Notes: a model not told the origin generated them from the letters alone. Shown: positions 23,867-32,266, counted from the first letter of the stretch. The stretch is 46,761 bases of DNA from Peptococcaceae bacterium (GCA_030524315.1 JAUNGU010000009.1:1-46761); one strand, 5' to 3'. Program-made: numbers and translations.

Positions 23867-24964
23867 TTATTCCTCCTCTCCGGTTGTCTCGGCATCGCCG
23901 AGCATTTTGTAATCGTCGGTCTGGGTCGCCTGGATTAATTCCACAGCCTTTTCCGGCACGCGGCTGCCGACGAACTGGTCATAGACACCGTCGGTCTTGT
24001 CCTTGAAGGCTTGCATTTCTGCATCGGTTGGGTCGTAAATCGTCACGCCCGAGTCGATCATCGCTTGCTTGGCCTCGACGCTGACCTTGGCGGCATTTTC
24101 GCGCTGCCAATCCAGAGCATCGCGGGCGCATTCGACGAGGAGATCGCGTTCATCCGGGCTCATGGCGTCGTAGCGTTCCTTGTTCATGACGAGAATGTGC
24201 ATCGAGTAATTGTGGCGAGATTCGATGCCGTACTTGAGGGCTTCGTAATGCTTGGCGCTGTAGAGGAGCGACCAGGTATTGCCTTCGCCGTCAATCGCGC
24301 CTTGAGAGAGGGCCGTATAGGTTTCGCCCCAGGCCACTGGCATCGCCTGGGCGCCCAGCGCACGGGCGACGGCGATTTCGACAGGGCTGTCGGTGGTTCT
24401 CAGCTTGACGCCCTTGAAATCATCGGCGCTCTTGACCTCCTTGTCGGCCATGGCAAAATTACGATAGCCAAATTCTGTGAAGCTGATGATTTCAAAGCCC
24501 TTGGAGCGAGCGACCTCTTTGTAATATTCGCCGAGCTCACCGTTGTCCAAGGCGTCATAGAGATTTTCCTGGTACTTTGGATCGGTGATGTACGGTAGGT
24601 CAAAGGCCATGAATTCCGGGATGAACCCGGCAAAGTTTGGCGAGGAGCAGCTGGCCATATCCAGCGTGTTTTCCTGCACCGCCTCTGTCGTCGCACGGTC
24701 ACCGCCGAGGACGGCATTGGAATAGAGCTCGATGCGCATCTTGCCACCGGAGCGTTCTTCCAGGAGATCGGCAAATTTTTCATAGCCCTGGGTGACAACG
24801 TCCCCCGTCGCCTGCGGGTTGGCGATACGCAAAACCAGCGTGCCGTCCTCCTCGCGGTTCGATGATTGCCCGCTGGCAGTATTGACCAAGAGTCCGAGTA
24901 CAACCACGCCTATAAATGCAAACGCCAGCACAGGCATCAGTCTTTTTTTGATGGAGCCATTCAC
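23867..24964 (-). CDS. TRAP transporter solute-binding protein (DctP)
   Basis: A 365-aa extracytoplasmic binding protein with an N-terminal hydrophobic signal/anchor (RLMPVLAFAFIGVVVLGLLV) and the DctP fold. The ligand-arginine region KLRTTDSPVEIAVARALGAQAMPVAWGETYTALSQGAIDGEGN is typical; the Arg in KLR normally salt-bridges an acidic ligand group, which suits a sulfonate or carboxylate. The start is uncertain: GTG 24964 is in frame with AAAGGA 10 nt upstream, while the best-placed ATG (24960) is out of frame by one base because of an A7 run. A still earlier in-frame GTG (25000) has no ribosome site. It is first gene of the dctP-dctQM operon. Confidence 0.9.
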   Translation of the reverse strand: MNGSIKKRLMPVLAFAFIGVVVLGLLVNTASGQSSNREEDGTLVLRIANPQATGDVVTQGYEKFADLLEERSGGKMRIELYSNAVLGGDRATTEAVQENTLDMASCSSPNFAGFIPEFMAFDLPYITDPKYQENLYDALDNGELGEYYKEVARSKGFEIISFTEFGYRNFAMADKEVKSADDFKGVKLRTTDSPVEIAVARALGAQAMPVAWGETYTALSQGAIDGEGNTWSLLYSAKHYEALKYGIESRHNYSMHILVMNKERYDAMSPDERDLLVECARDALDWQRENAAKVSVEAKQAMIDSGVTIYDPTDAEMQAFKDKTDGVYDQFVGSRVPEKAVELIQATQTDDYKMLGDAETTGEEE

Positions 24965-25038
24965 TTCCTCCACATCCTTTCTTGCAGAACACATAAGCAC
25001 AAAAAATATATTCCATCAATAAAATTTTTCTTGGCCCC

Positions 25039-25044
25039 ATTATA
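25039..25044 (-). promoter_or_regulatory. -10 element of dctP
   Basis: TATAAT on the minus strand with no recognisable -35 at 16-18 bp, which suggests activator dependence. A CACAA-N2-TTGTG inverted repeat (25048-25059) lies just upstream of it. Confidence 0.45.
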
Positions 25045-25073
25045 GCCCACAACTTTGTGAAAATTCGTACGCA

Positions 25074-25094
25074 GTTACAACCCTTCGTTGTAAC
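25074..25094 (-). promoter_or_regulatory. Palindromic operator upstream of dctP
   Basis: Perfect 8-bp arms GTTACAAC and GTTGTAAC flank CCTTC. The centre is about 52 bp upstream of the predicted dctP start point. This fits an activator site for a dimeric regulator. Confidence 0.6.
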
Positions 25095-25174
25095 TTCATA
25101 ATATCTGCAACAAAAGGACGTTATTAAACGGTCAGCGAGCGCTCTATTATATGTATTTCATCTCTTTAGAACAT

Positions 25175-25203
25175 AAAAAAACAGCCGGCGATTGCCAGCT
25201 GTT
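25175..25203 (-). terminator. Terminator of the toxin-antitoxin operon
   Basis: AACAGCTGGC and GCCGGCTGTT (minus strand, one mismatch) around AATC, followed by seven T. Confidence 0.85.
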
Positions 25204-25212
25204 GGTGGGATA

Positions 25213-25533
25213 TTAGATTTGCTTTAATTGATTAGGGATGTTTCGTTTGCCATATATGACGCGCATAATGTCTACACGCTGTTTTTCCAAATAAGGTATA
25301 TAGAAGATCAAAAAATTCCCTGTAGGAAGGACTCTCATTCCCCTACTACGCCATGGTTCCCCCTCATAAAGAGGATATCTCTCTGGTAATTCATCTAAAA
25401 GATGCATTTTCTCCCAAAGATAATTGAATAGCTTCGTTGCTGTTAGTGGTGCATTTAAATCAAATGTAACATATAGATAGATATTATCGATATCTCTTAG
25501 AGCTTTATCCGTAACATGAACATCATATACCAT
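25213..25533 (-). CDS. RelE/ParE-family toxin
   Basis: A 106-aa protein of the RelE/ParE superfamily: N-terminal helix pair (DKALRDIDNIYLYV), a central PERYPLYEG segment and the C-terminal beta-sheet MRVLPTGNFLIFYIPYLEKQRVDIMRVIYGKRN. RelE members cut mRNA on the ribosome and ParE members poison gyrase; the motif IMRVIYGKRN is shared, so the target is open. The start overlaps the antitoxin stop by 11 nt, so translation is coupled. The pair is clearly richer in A and T than its neighbours, suggesting horizontal acquisition. Confidence 0.88.
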   Translation of the reverse strand: MVYDVHVTDKALRDIDNIYLYVTFDLNAPLTATKLFNYLWEKMHLLDELPERYPLYEGEPWRSRGMRVLPTGNFLIFYIPYLEKQRVDIMRVIYGKRNIPNQLKQI

Positions 25534-25828
25534 ATTTACTCCGCATTTCGGCCATTGCTTGATCTAATGGTTTCGTTCTTCCAGCCAATATATCAGCATA
25601 ACCTTCCTCCAGTAGTTCATCTAATTCTGACTTCGTAATGTTATCTATAAAAATCGGCTTTTCGTGTGGTAGGCAGACATCAAATGGTAAGCCTCTTTTC
25701 AATACAATTTGCTTAAAAAACATGTCTATTGCATTTGATGTTGGTATCCCTAATGCTGTCAAAATATCTTCTGCTTGCTCTTTTAATACAGGATCTATTC
25801 TTGCATAAACACTCGCTGTCTTTGCCAT
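25523..25828 (-). CDS. RelB/DinJ-family antitoxin
   Basis: A 101-aa protein with the RelB/DinJ ribbon-helix-helix N-terminus (TASVYARIDPVLKEQAEDILTALGIPTSNAIDMFFKQIV) and a C-terminal toxin-binding tail ending in AMAEMRSKYGI. It neutralises the adjacent toxin and should repress its own promoter. ATG 25828 is chosen, with AAAGGA 10 nt before it; an in-frame GTG three codons upstream lacks a site. A promoter TTGCCA-N17-TAAAAT precedes it. Confidence 0.88.
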   Translation of the reverse strand: MAKTASVYARIDPVLKEQAEDILTALGIPTSNAIDMFFKQIVLKRGLPFDVCLPHEKPIFIDNITKSELDELLEEGYADILAGRTKPLDQAMAEMRSKYGI

Positions 25829-25863
25829 ATAGAGCACGTCCTTTCATGAGATTCGTTACCTAT

Positions 25864-25892
25864 ATTTTATTTCAATGCATCGCTTATGGCAA
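25864..25892 (-). promoter_or_regulatory. Promoter of the toxin-antitoxin operon
   Basis: TTGCCA (25892-25887), a 17-bp spacer and TAAAAT (25869-25864) on the minus strand, overlapping the gap behind the LysR gene. Confidence 0.6.
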
Positions 25893-25916
25893 TACATTTT
25901 TCAGTAAGAGATGAAA

Positions 25917-26825
25917 TTACAGATACTGCTGCAAAATGCCGCTGAAGCTGTTGATGAGGCAGCGTTCTTTATTGGTGGCTTCTTTGTTGTAGACCATGTA
26001 GAGCTCGAACTGGACGTTTTTAGCGTTGACGGGCAGGTGGACAAAGTCGGCAAAGACGCGGCGGCCGATGTATTTTGGATAGGAGTACATGAGCGCCTCG
26101 CCCTCGCGCAGGAGTTCCTCGCACATGAAGCAATTATTCGTCGAGAGGACGACGTGCATGTCGGCCATTTTCTGGAAGGCGTGGATCCCCGTCGAGCCGC
26201 CAGCCTCGTAGACGATGAGGGGATAGTCGGCGATGGATTGCACCGACAGCGACCGCTGCTGCGCCAGGGGATGGCGCGGCGACATGGCCATGTAGATGGG
26301 ATAGGTGTTGAGGCGCTCCATGTGGACGTTGGCAGGAATGTCGGCAAAAAACGCATCCAGCGTGTTGGGCACGAGAATGAAGCCGACGTCGCCGGTGTGC
26401 AGCGAGACCTCGCGGACGATTTGGTCGCGGTATTTTTCCTGGCAATAGACCTGCACATCCGGATAGGCGTGCATGTAGTCAACGTAGACCATCGGCAGGA
26501 TGGAAATCGAGAGCATCGGCGAAATGTGAATGTTCATGCGGCCGCTGAGGGCATTTTCCTTGGCCGATTTCATGCGCCGCACCTGGTCCTGCATCTGCTC
26601 AAAGCGGGCGACAATCGCCTGGGCGGCGTTGAAGACGACCTCGCCCTCCTCGGTGAGGCTGACGCCGCGGCGCGTGCGGTTCAAGATGTCGAAGCCGAGC
26701 TCATCCTCGAGGCTGTGCAGGGATTTGTTGAGATTCTGCTGGGAGATGTAGGCCTCCTTGCTCGCGGCGTTGATCGAGCCTGCCTTGACCACCTCGATAA
26801 AATATTCCAGCTGTTCAATCTTCAT
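25917..26825 (-). CDS. LysR-family transcriptional regulator
   Basis: A 302-aa LysR regulator: N-terminal winged helix (MKIEQLEYFIEVVKAGSINAASKEAYISQQNLNKSLHSLEDELG), linker helix, and a two-lobed effector domain from about residue 90. ATG 26825 follows GAGAGGAGG; the longer open frame upstream crosses the divergent small gene and is rejected. It is divergent from the 60-aa orphan, 129 bp apart, which may be its target. No neighbour reveals the effector. Confidence 0.92.
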   Translation of the reverse strand: MKIEQLEYFIEVVKAGSINAASKEAYISQQNLNKSLHSLEDELGFDILNRTRRGVSLTEEGEVVFNAAQAIVARFEQMQDQVRRMKSAKENALSGRMNIHISPMLSISILPMVYVDYMHAYPDVQVYCQEKYRDQIVREVSLHTGDVGFILVPNTLDAFFADIPANVHMERLNTYPIYMAMSPRHPLAQQRSLSVQSIADYPLIVYEAGGSTGIHAFQKMADMHVVLSTNNCFMCEELLREGEALMYSYPKYIGRRVFADFVHLPVNAKNVQFELYMVYNKEATNKERCLINSFSGILQQYL

Positions 26826-26892
26826 GGGAATCCTCCTCTCACGATTTTGGGGCAACCCTCGCAGGCTTACACCCCCTGGGTTTAACGCGTGC

Positions 26893-26922
26893 TTGTCCGC
26901 GGCGTCTATTCTAACGTATAAT
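26893..26922 (+). promoter_or_regulatory. Promoter of the 60-aa gene
   Basis: TTGTCC (26893-26898) and TATAAT (26917-26922) are 18 bp apart, in the LysR divergent gap. Confidence 0.55.
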
Positions 26923-26954
26923 ATCTGTATGAAATCACAAAGGAGTGAAGCACG

Positions 26955-27137
26955 ATGCCATTTTTGAAACGACGCCGCCGCTACAAAATCGTTCGTTGCG
27001 ACGATGCACGCAAACGCGTTCTGTTGACCAGCGGCTATGAAATGGTGTGTCCCGACGATGCCGATTTCCAGGAAACCCTCGAGGAAGATCCTGCACCGGA
27101 CGCAGGGACCACATCCACAGACAGCGACAAGCACTGA
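26955..27137 (+). CDS. Small hypothetical protein, 60 aa
   Basis: Not recognised. The first half is strongly basic (FLKRRRRYKIVRCDDARKR) and the second acidic with a Thr/Ser-rich tail. AAAGGAG is correctly placed before ATG 26955, a promoter lies upstream and a terminator downstream, so it is probably expressed. It is divergent from the LysR gene. No membrane segment is seen. Confidence 0.6.
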   Translation: MPFLKRRRRYKIVRCDDARKRVLLTSGYEMVCPDDADFQETLEEDPAPDAGTTSTDSDKH

Positions 27138-27257
27138 TCTCTGCCCCTATTCTAGCACAAAAATTTTTTGTTACCAGAGCCAATCGCAAAACCCCACCCA
27201 CGTCAGTCGTCGTCCGCGCACCCTCCTGCGCAGGCGATGGAAATATCACTCCCTTAC

Positions 27258-27293
27258 AAAAAGAGCGCTCCTATTTTTTAGGAGCGCTCTTTT
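27258..27293. terminator. Bidirectional terminator
   Basis: AAAGAGCGCTCC and GGAGCGCTCTTT form a perfect stem with flanking A and T tracts. It serves the 60-aa gene and the convergent cytidylate-kinase-like gene. Confidence 0.85.
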
Positions 27294-27315
27294 GCGTGGG
27301 GCGATGGCCCTTCTA

Positions 27316-27948
27316 TTAGTGTTCTTGCTTGATGGCAAACCATTTTTCGGCGTAGGCCGACAGGGCAGGAATGAGGTCCTTGATGGTGATGGTCGTGGTG
27401 TTGACGCAGAGCTCATAGCCGCGGCGGTCACCCCATGGATAGTCGCCGAGGATGGCGTGGGTTTTGGAGCGGTTTTTGTCGATTTGGCGGATTTTCTTTT
27501 CGTACTCCTTGTCGCTGAGGACCTCGCCGGTTTCGCGGCGGCGGCAGCGGGCGATGCGCTCATCCATGTCGGCGTGGACAAAGAGGCGCAGGGGTTCCTG
27601 GTCGGCGAGGATGATATCGGCGTTGCGGCCGACGATGACGCAGTTGCTCTTGGCGGCGAGGCTCAGGATCAGCGTCGTCTGCTTGCGCAGGAGGTCGGTG
27701 GAGTGGTTGGCAAAATAATCCGGCAGCACCGAAAAGGACTGGCCGATGGTGATCGGATAGAGGCTCGAGAGGCCGCTTTCTTCGAGGGTCTGCTCGAGAT
27801 AGTCTTCGTTGAGGTCGGTTTCTTTGGCAAGCATGGTCAGAAGCTCGCGGTCGTAGTAGGCGTAGCCCAAGGCTTCGGCCAGGCGCTTGCCGAGCTCACG
27901 GCCGCCGCTGCCAAATTCACGGCTGATGGTGATGATGTTGTTGTGCAT
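27316..27948 (-). CDS. Cytidylate kinase-like family protein
   Basis: A 210-aa P-loop kinase-fold protein of the cytidylate kinase-like family. The N-terminal ITISREFGSGGRELGKRLAEALGY carries a P-loop variant (GSGGRELG), followed by YDRELL, the central VIVGRNADIIL strand and the lid-like RRRETGEVLSDKEYEKKIRQIDKNRSKTH with conserved Arg. It is distinct from true Cmk, and its substrate is unproven. ATG 27948 follows AAGGAGG. The upstream protease gene ends in a terminator only 37 nt before this start. Confidence 0.85.
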   Translation of the reverse strand: MHNNIITISREFGSGGRELGKRLAEALGYAYYDRELLTMLAKETDLNEDYLEQTLEESGLSSLYPITIGQSFSVLPDYFANHSTDLLRKQTTLILSLAAKSNCVIVGRNADIILADQEPLRLFVHADMDERIARCRRRETGEVLSDKEYEKKIRQIDKNRSKTHAILGDYPWGDRRGYELCVNTTTITIKDLIPALSAYAEKWFAIKQEH

Positions 27949-27984
27949 GGTGATTCCTCCTTGGTGTCGATGCCGGGCATTGGC

Positions 27985-28007
27985 AAAAGGGCGGCAGGTT
28001 GCCGCCC
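27985..28007 (-). terminator. Terminator of the SLH-protease gene
   Basis: On the minus strand GGGCGGC and GCCGCCC pair around AACCT, followed by TTTT. Confidence 0.75.
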
Positions 28008-28013
28008 GGATGT

Positions 28014-30875
28014 TTATGCGATGTCCTCAATGTAGCGCATGAGGAAGGTGGCGAGCTGGGCGCGGGTGGCGCCGCTCTTTGGCGCGAGGGTCGTCGGCGT
28101 GAGGCCGCCAATGAAGCCCGTGTCGACGCCCCAGGCCATGGCGTCGGTGGCCCAGCTGGCAATTTCGGCGCTATCCGTGAAGACGTCCAGACTGGCGGCA
28201 TTCGTCTGCGGCGCGCCGTGGAGCCGGTAGAACATGGTCACGAGCTCCTGACGGCTGACGCCCGCCAGCGGGTTCTGGCCGTCGGAGACGCCGTTGTCGA
28301 CGGCCCATTTCTGGGCACCTGCATACCATGGCTCGCCTGCCGCCGATTGGGTGTCGGCTCCTACCTGGCGGGCGAGGACCGCCCAGACCATGGCGCGGGT
28401 GACGCCCACCTCCGGCTCAAAGCGTGTCTCGTTCATGCCGACCATGAGGCCGTTGTCATAGGCGTAGGCCACGTTGTCGTGGTACCAGGCGTCCTCAGGC
28501 ACGTCGGTAAATGGCAGAGGACAGACGGATTGCTGGCGGAAGGTCGCATCCACCGAGACGTCCTCGGCGGGCATCGTGAAGCGCCAGCGACCGTCGCCGA
28601 GGTTTTCGAGGGCGACGGCCTCACCGTTGTGGTTGGTGACGCGGAGATTTTCCAGCTTGTAGCCGCTCTCCGGCGTCGTCGTCAAGGTCACGGCCGCACC
28701 GGCGCGGGCGTTGGCCAGGTCGGTGCTGACGCTGCCACCCTCGCCAATGTGGGCGAGGGTGACGCTGTAGGTCGTCTGGTCGCCAGGGTCCGTCGGCGTG
28801 CTGCCGTCGCGGGAGAGGTGCAGGGTGATGGTGCGCGTGTCCTTGCCTGCGGCGCTCAGGGTGACGGTGACGGTGGTGGTGCCTGCGGCAGCCACCGGAA
28901 TCTCGCCGCTCCAATCGGCAGCCGAGAGGCGCTGGCCGTTGGCGCGAATCTCATCGGCGCTCTGGGCCATGACGCGCACGCTTTCGGCGCTCTTTGGCAG
29001 GGTGATGGCTTTGCTTGTGAGGCCGTCGGTGGTGATGTGGCTCTTGGTATCGCCGTAGCGAATGGCCAGGTCGCTCAGAGAGGCGGTGGCGTGGGTGTAG
29101 GTTTTGCTCGTGGTGTTGCCGCGCTGGCCGCCTGTGACGGCGTAGGCGCGGACCGTTGTGCGAGCGCGATCGCCAATGGTGATTGGCCCTGTGTAGCGGC
29201 TGTAGCTCGCGCCATCAGTGGAATAATAGATCTCGTCGGCACCCTCGGCACTCAGCGAAAGCGCGGTGCCAGCGGCGATGGCGCCGGATTTTTCCGAGAA
29301 GCGCACGGTAGCGACAGCGGCGCCATCCTCAGGTAGAGGATTGGTGAAGCCCTTGATGCAGACGTTGGTGATGTAGAAGCCGCTGGTGGTTTTGCCGGCG
29401 ACGTCCTCCCATTGGCCGCCGACGAGGGCGTAGCTTTCGCCGCCACTGCCCATGTAGGTCGGTGCTTTCTTGCCGCCGCTGAGTTGGCACCATTCGATGG
29501 CAAGCGGCATCTCGTAGGTCGGATTTTCTAGGGTGATGACGATGCTAAAGCGCTCGCCAGCTGCCAGCGCCACGGCCTTGTCGAGCTCGATGGTGTGGTA
29601 GCCTGCATAGGGCTCGCTGCCGCTCTGGCCGATGAGGCGACAGGTGCCGGAGGTCGGCTTGCCTGCGTCAACGCCTGTGTAGACGGAAATCTCGTAGCGG
29701 GTGTTGGCGTCGGTGGTGTAGAAGGAGACGGCCTCGAGCTGCTCAGCGCTTTCGGCGGTGAAAATATTGGCAGCCGTGGCTGTCTTGGGATCATCGAGAT
29801 TGGTCGAGGTCGAATAGGACCAGCCGGTGGTGTCGTATTGGTAATTGTGGGCGTAGTTGTCGGCCTCCTCCAGGAGGTAGGCGTTGCCCGAGACAATCGT
29901 CGCATCCTCGTAGGAAAGCCAGAAATAGCCGTCGTCGCCCCAATTCGTGCCCCAGCTGTTGCGCACAAGCCAGGCGCCATCGTGGGCGGGACGATTGCCC
30001 TCGAGGAAGTTGTCGCGCGAATAATTGTCGTCCCAGCCGACGACGAGGACGGCGTGGTCGGAGCGGGCAGGGGTGGCGCTGTACCAGGCGTAGGTCTGGG
30101 GATTATAGACGCCGTCGTTGTGGGAATAATAGCTCAAGGTCACCGGCCCCACGTCCATGAGGAGCTGCTTGGTGATGTCCTGGGAAATGGTCAGATCCTG
30201 GTTGTTGCCAAAATAGACGCCGCTCGGCATGTAGTAGGCGTCCTGGAGATGGTAGTCGGCCTTGTAGCGGAGGGATTCGGCGAGGCTGGCGGGCGATTTG
30301 AGATTAAGGGGCGCCTGGTCGTCGGTGATCGGTCCCTTCCAGGCTGCCATGGTGCCGACGGCGCGGCCGTCGTTGCCGCCTGCCATGTAAGGGTCGACCT
30401 TGCCGAAGTATTCCTCCTCGGCGTCGCCTGTGTAGCAGAACCACGCCGTGTGGGAGGACGACAGGCGCAGGGATGGATTTTGCGGCAGGAGCACGCCCGC
30501 CGCTGCGTCGTTGGCGGCAATCGACCAGCAGATGCCGAGGGCGCCCTGGTTGGAGACAGGCGTCACCTTGCCCAGGTCGCGCAAATCGTAGCTAGACGGC
30601 AGGGCGCGGGCGCGATTGCTTGCCGTGCTGACATCGCCCGTTCCCTCGGCGGCGTAGCTATCGGCCAGATAGGAAAAATCCTGGGCGCTCGGCGCCAAGC
30701 CCTCGCCATCCTCGAGCCAATCGAGATAATCGGGGTTGATCTCGGCGCGATCGATGTGCGACGAGAGGGGGCTTTCGGTCTTGCTATCTATCGTATCAGC
30801 GTGGACGGGCGCCGTCACTGCGAGAGCGGCGACGATCACAGCGCTGAGAATGTGTTTGAGCCATCGTCTGTTCAC
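28014..30875 (-). CDS. Secreted papain-like (C1A) cysteine protease with SLH anchor
   Basis: A 953-aa exported protein. Signal peptide about 1-27, propeptide, then a C1A domain from about residue 92 with Gln110 (SNQGALG), catalytic Cys116 (GICWSIA, where GSCWAF is usual), His274 (SDHAVLVVGW) and Asn306 (RNSWGTNWGDDGYFWLSY). A lectin-like domain follows (about 335-505), then a chitobiase-C-like beta sandwich, a cadherin-like domain, an InlB-type repeat (about 700-780) and three SLH repeats (about 785-953) that fix it to the cell-wall polymer. The start is GTG 30875, with AAGGAAG 8 nt upstream, rather than GTG 30884. It probably digests external protein, matching the amino-acid theme. Confidence 0.9.
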   Translation of the reverse strand: MNRRWLKHILSAVIVAALAVTAPVHADTIDSKTESPLSSHIDRAEINPDYLDWLEDGEGLAPSAQDFSYLADSYAAEGTGDVSTASNRARALPSSYDLRDLGKVTPVSNQGALGICWSIAANDAAAGVLLPQNPSLRLSSSHTAWFCYTGDAEEEYFGKVDPYMAGGNDGRAVGTMAAWKGPITDDQAPLNLKSPASLAESLRYKADYHLQDAYYMPSGVYFGNNQDLTISQDITKQLLMDVGPVTLSYYSHNDGVYNPQTYAWYSATPARSDHAVLVVGWDDNYSRDNFLEGNRPAHDGAWLVRNSWGTNWGDDGYFWLSYEDATIVSGNAYLLEEADNYAHNYQYDTTGWSYSTSTNLDDPKTATAANIFTAESAEQLEAVSFYTTDANTRYEISVYTGVDAGKPTSGTCRLIGQSGSEPYAGYHTIELDKAVALAAGERFSIVITLENPTYEMPLAIEWCQLSGGKKAPTYMGSGGESYALVGGQWEDVAGKTTSGFYITNVCIKGFTNPLPEDGAAVATVRFSEKSGAIAAGTALSLSAEGADEIYYSTDGASYSRYTGPITIGDRARTTVRAYAVTGGQRGNTTSKTYTHATASLSDLAIRYGDTKSHITTDGLTSKAITLPKSAESVRVMAQSADEIRANGQRLSAADWSGEIPVAAAGTTTVTVTLSAAGKDTRTITLHLSRDGSTPTDPGDQTTYSVTLAHIGEGGSVSTDLANARAGAAVTLTTTPESGYKLENLRVTNHNGEAVALENLGDGRWRFTMPAEDVSVDATFRQQSVCPLPFTDVPEDAWYHDNVAYAYDNGLMVGMNETRFEPEVGVTRAMVWAVLARQVGADTQSAAGEPWYAGAQKWAVDNGVSDGQNPLAGVSRQELVTMFYRLHGAPQTNAASLDVFTDSAEIASWATDAMAWGVDTGFIGGLTPTTLAPKSGATRAQLATFLMRYIEDIA

Positions 30876-30976
30876 GGAAATCACTTCCTTCGTTTTTGTG
30901 GATTATACTAATATAATAACCTGGAAAAGAAAGAGGTGCAATCAGAATATTTGTCATTTTTCTGCAAATGGGCAAT

Positions 30977-31017
30977 AAAAAATCGCCGAAGAATTCTCGG
31001 CGAGCACCCTTCGGCGA
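30977..31017 (-). terminator. Terminator of the M18 aminopeptidase gene
   Basis: On the minus strand TCGCCGAAG and CTTCGGCGA pair around a 17-nt loop, followed by six T. Confidence 0.8.
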
Positions 31018-31024
31018 AAAATTT

Positions 31025-32266
31025 CTAGCTTTGCAAAAATGCCTGCATCAGGCGCTGCATCGCCGCCTGGTCGTCGAGGCTTGCGAGCTCGCGGATGCTG
31101 TGCATGGCGAGCATGGCATTGCCCACGTCGATGGCCTCGATGCCTGTGGCAACCTCGGCAATGGGGCCGATGGTCGAGCCGCCGCGCATGTCGGCGCGGT
31201 TGGCAAAAACCTGGTAGGGCAGGTTATGGGCGGTGCAGAGGGCGCGGAAGATGGCCTCGCCGCGCGCCGTCGTCGCATAGCTGTGGTTGGCAGCAAGCTT
31301 GAGGACGGGCCCAGCGCCCAGGCGCGGACGCAGCACGGGATCGGCCTTTTCAGGATAGTTGGGATGAGCGGCGTGGGCCTGGTCGCAGCTCAAGATGAGG
31401 GCGTCGGCGCAGAGGGCGGCAGCGCTGGTGCCAAGCTGCTCAGCGATGGCCCCGATGACCTGCGCCAGTCGCAATGATGCGGCGCCGCCGCGGCTGTGGC
31501 TGCCGATTTCCTCATTCTGGTAGCTCACGGCAATGGCCAGCACGTCGTCGGCTGCGCCAGCTGCCAGGGCGCAGGTGGCGGCGTAGGCGTTGGCGAGGTT
31601 GTCGATGCGCGAGGAGGCGTAGAGATCGCCTGCGCCCAGGGTCTGGGCAGGCTCGCGGCTGGCGAGATAGAGCTCACTTGCGAGCACATCCGTCCCTGCG
31701 ACGCCTGCTGCCTCGGCGACAGCGGTGGCAAAATCGGCACCATCCGCGTGGTCCCAGATGGGCAACAGCTCCTTTTGGGGATTGATGTCGCCGGGCTCGC
31801 GCTTCATGTGGATGGCCAGGGAAGGGATCGTTACCGTCTGGGGCAGGGTGACGAGGATGTCCTCGGGATGGGCCCAGTCGCGGCCCGCCGCAAAGACGCG
31901 CCCGGCTATGGCCAGCGGCCGGTCGAACCAAGTGCCAAGGAGTGGCCCGCCGTAGACCTCGAGGTTGAGCAGCGCCAAGCCCTCGCGTTCGATGACGGGA
32001 TTTGGCTTGAGGCGCAACGCCGGCGAATCGTTGTGACAGCCGATGATGCGCAGCCGCGCAGGCAGCGCGCGCGGCAGGGCAAAGGCCAGCGTCGTGCCGT
32101 CGTCTGTGGCGACGACGTAGCGGCCGCCGACTTCGAGCTGCCAGCGGCTCGTATCCGCAGAGAGGGGCGCAAAGCCCGCCTCGGCGAGAATCAGCCGACT
32201 TTCGGCAGCGGCGTGGTAGGGCGTCAGCGAACGGTCGAGATAGGAGAAAAAGGAGAGGGGTTCCAT
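31025..32266 (-). CDS. M18-family aminopeptidase
   Basis: A 413-aa cytoplasmic metallo-aminopeptidase of family M18 (aspartyl aminopeptidase-like). Dinuclear metal ligands can be placed: His in IIGCHNDSPALRL, Asp in SRIDNLANAY, Glu-Glu in SYQNEEIGSHS, Asp in LSCDQAHAAHPNY and the late His in LAMHSIREL. Length fits the family. ATG 32266 is chosen over ATG 32272 because AAAGGAA sits 7 nt before it. An extended -10 promoter lies upstream. It would release N-terminal residues from imported peptides. Confidence 0.92.
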   Translation of the reverse strand: MEPLSFFSYLDRSLTPYHAAAESRLILAEAGFAPLSADTSRWQLEVGGRYVVATDDGTTLAFALPRALPARLRIIGCHNDSPALRLKPNPVIEREGLALLNLEVYGGPLLGTWFDRPLAIAGRVFAAGRDWAHPEDILVTLPQTVTIPSLAIHMKREPGDINPQKELLPIWDHADGADFATAVAEAAGVAGTDVLASELYLASREPAQTLGAGDLYASSRIDNLANAYAATCALAAGAADDVLAIAVSYQNEEIGSHSRGGAASLRLAQVIGAIAEQLGTSAAALCADALILSCDQAHAAHPNYPEKADPVLRPRLGAGPVLKLAANHSYATTARGEAIFRALCTAHNLPYQVFANRADMRGGSTIGPIAEVATGIEAIDVGNAMLAMHSIRELASLDDQAAMQRLMQAFLQS

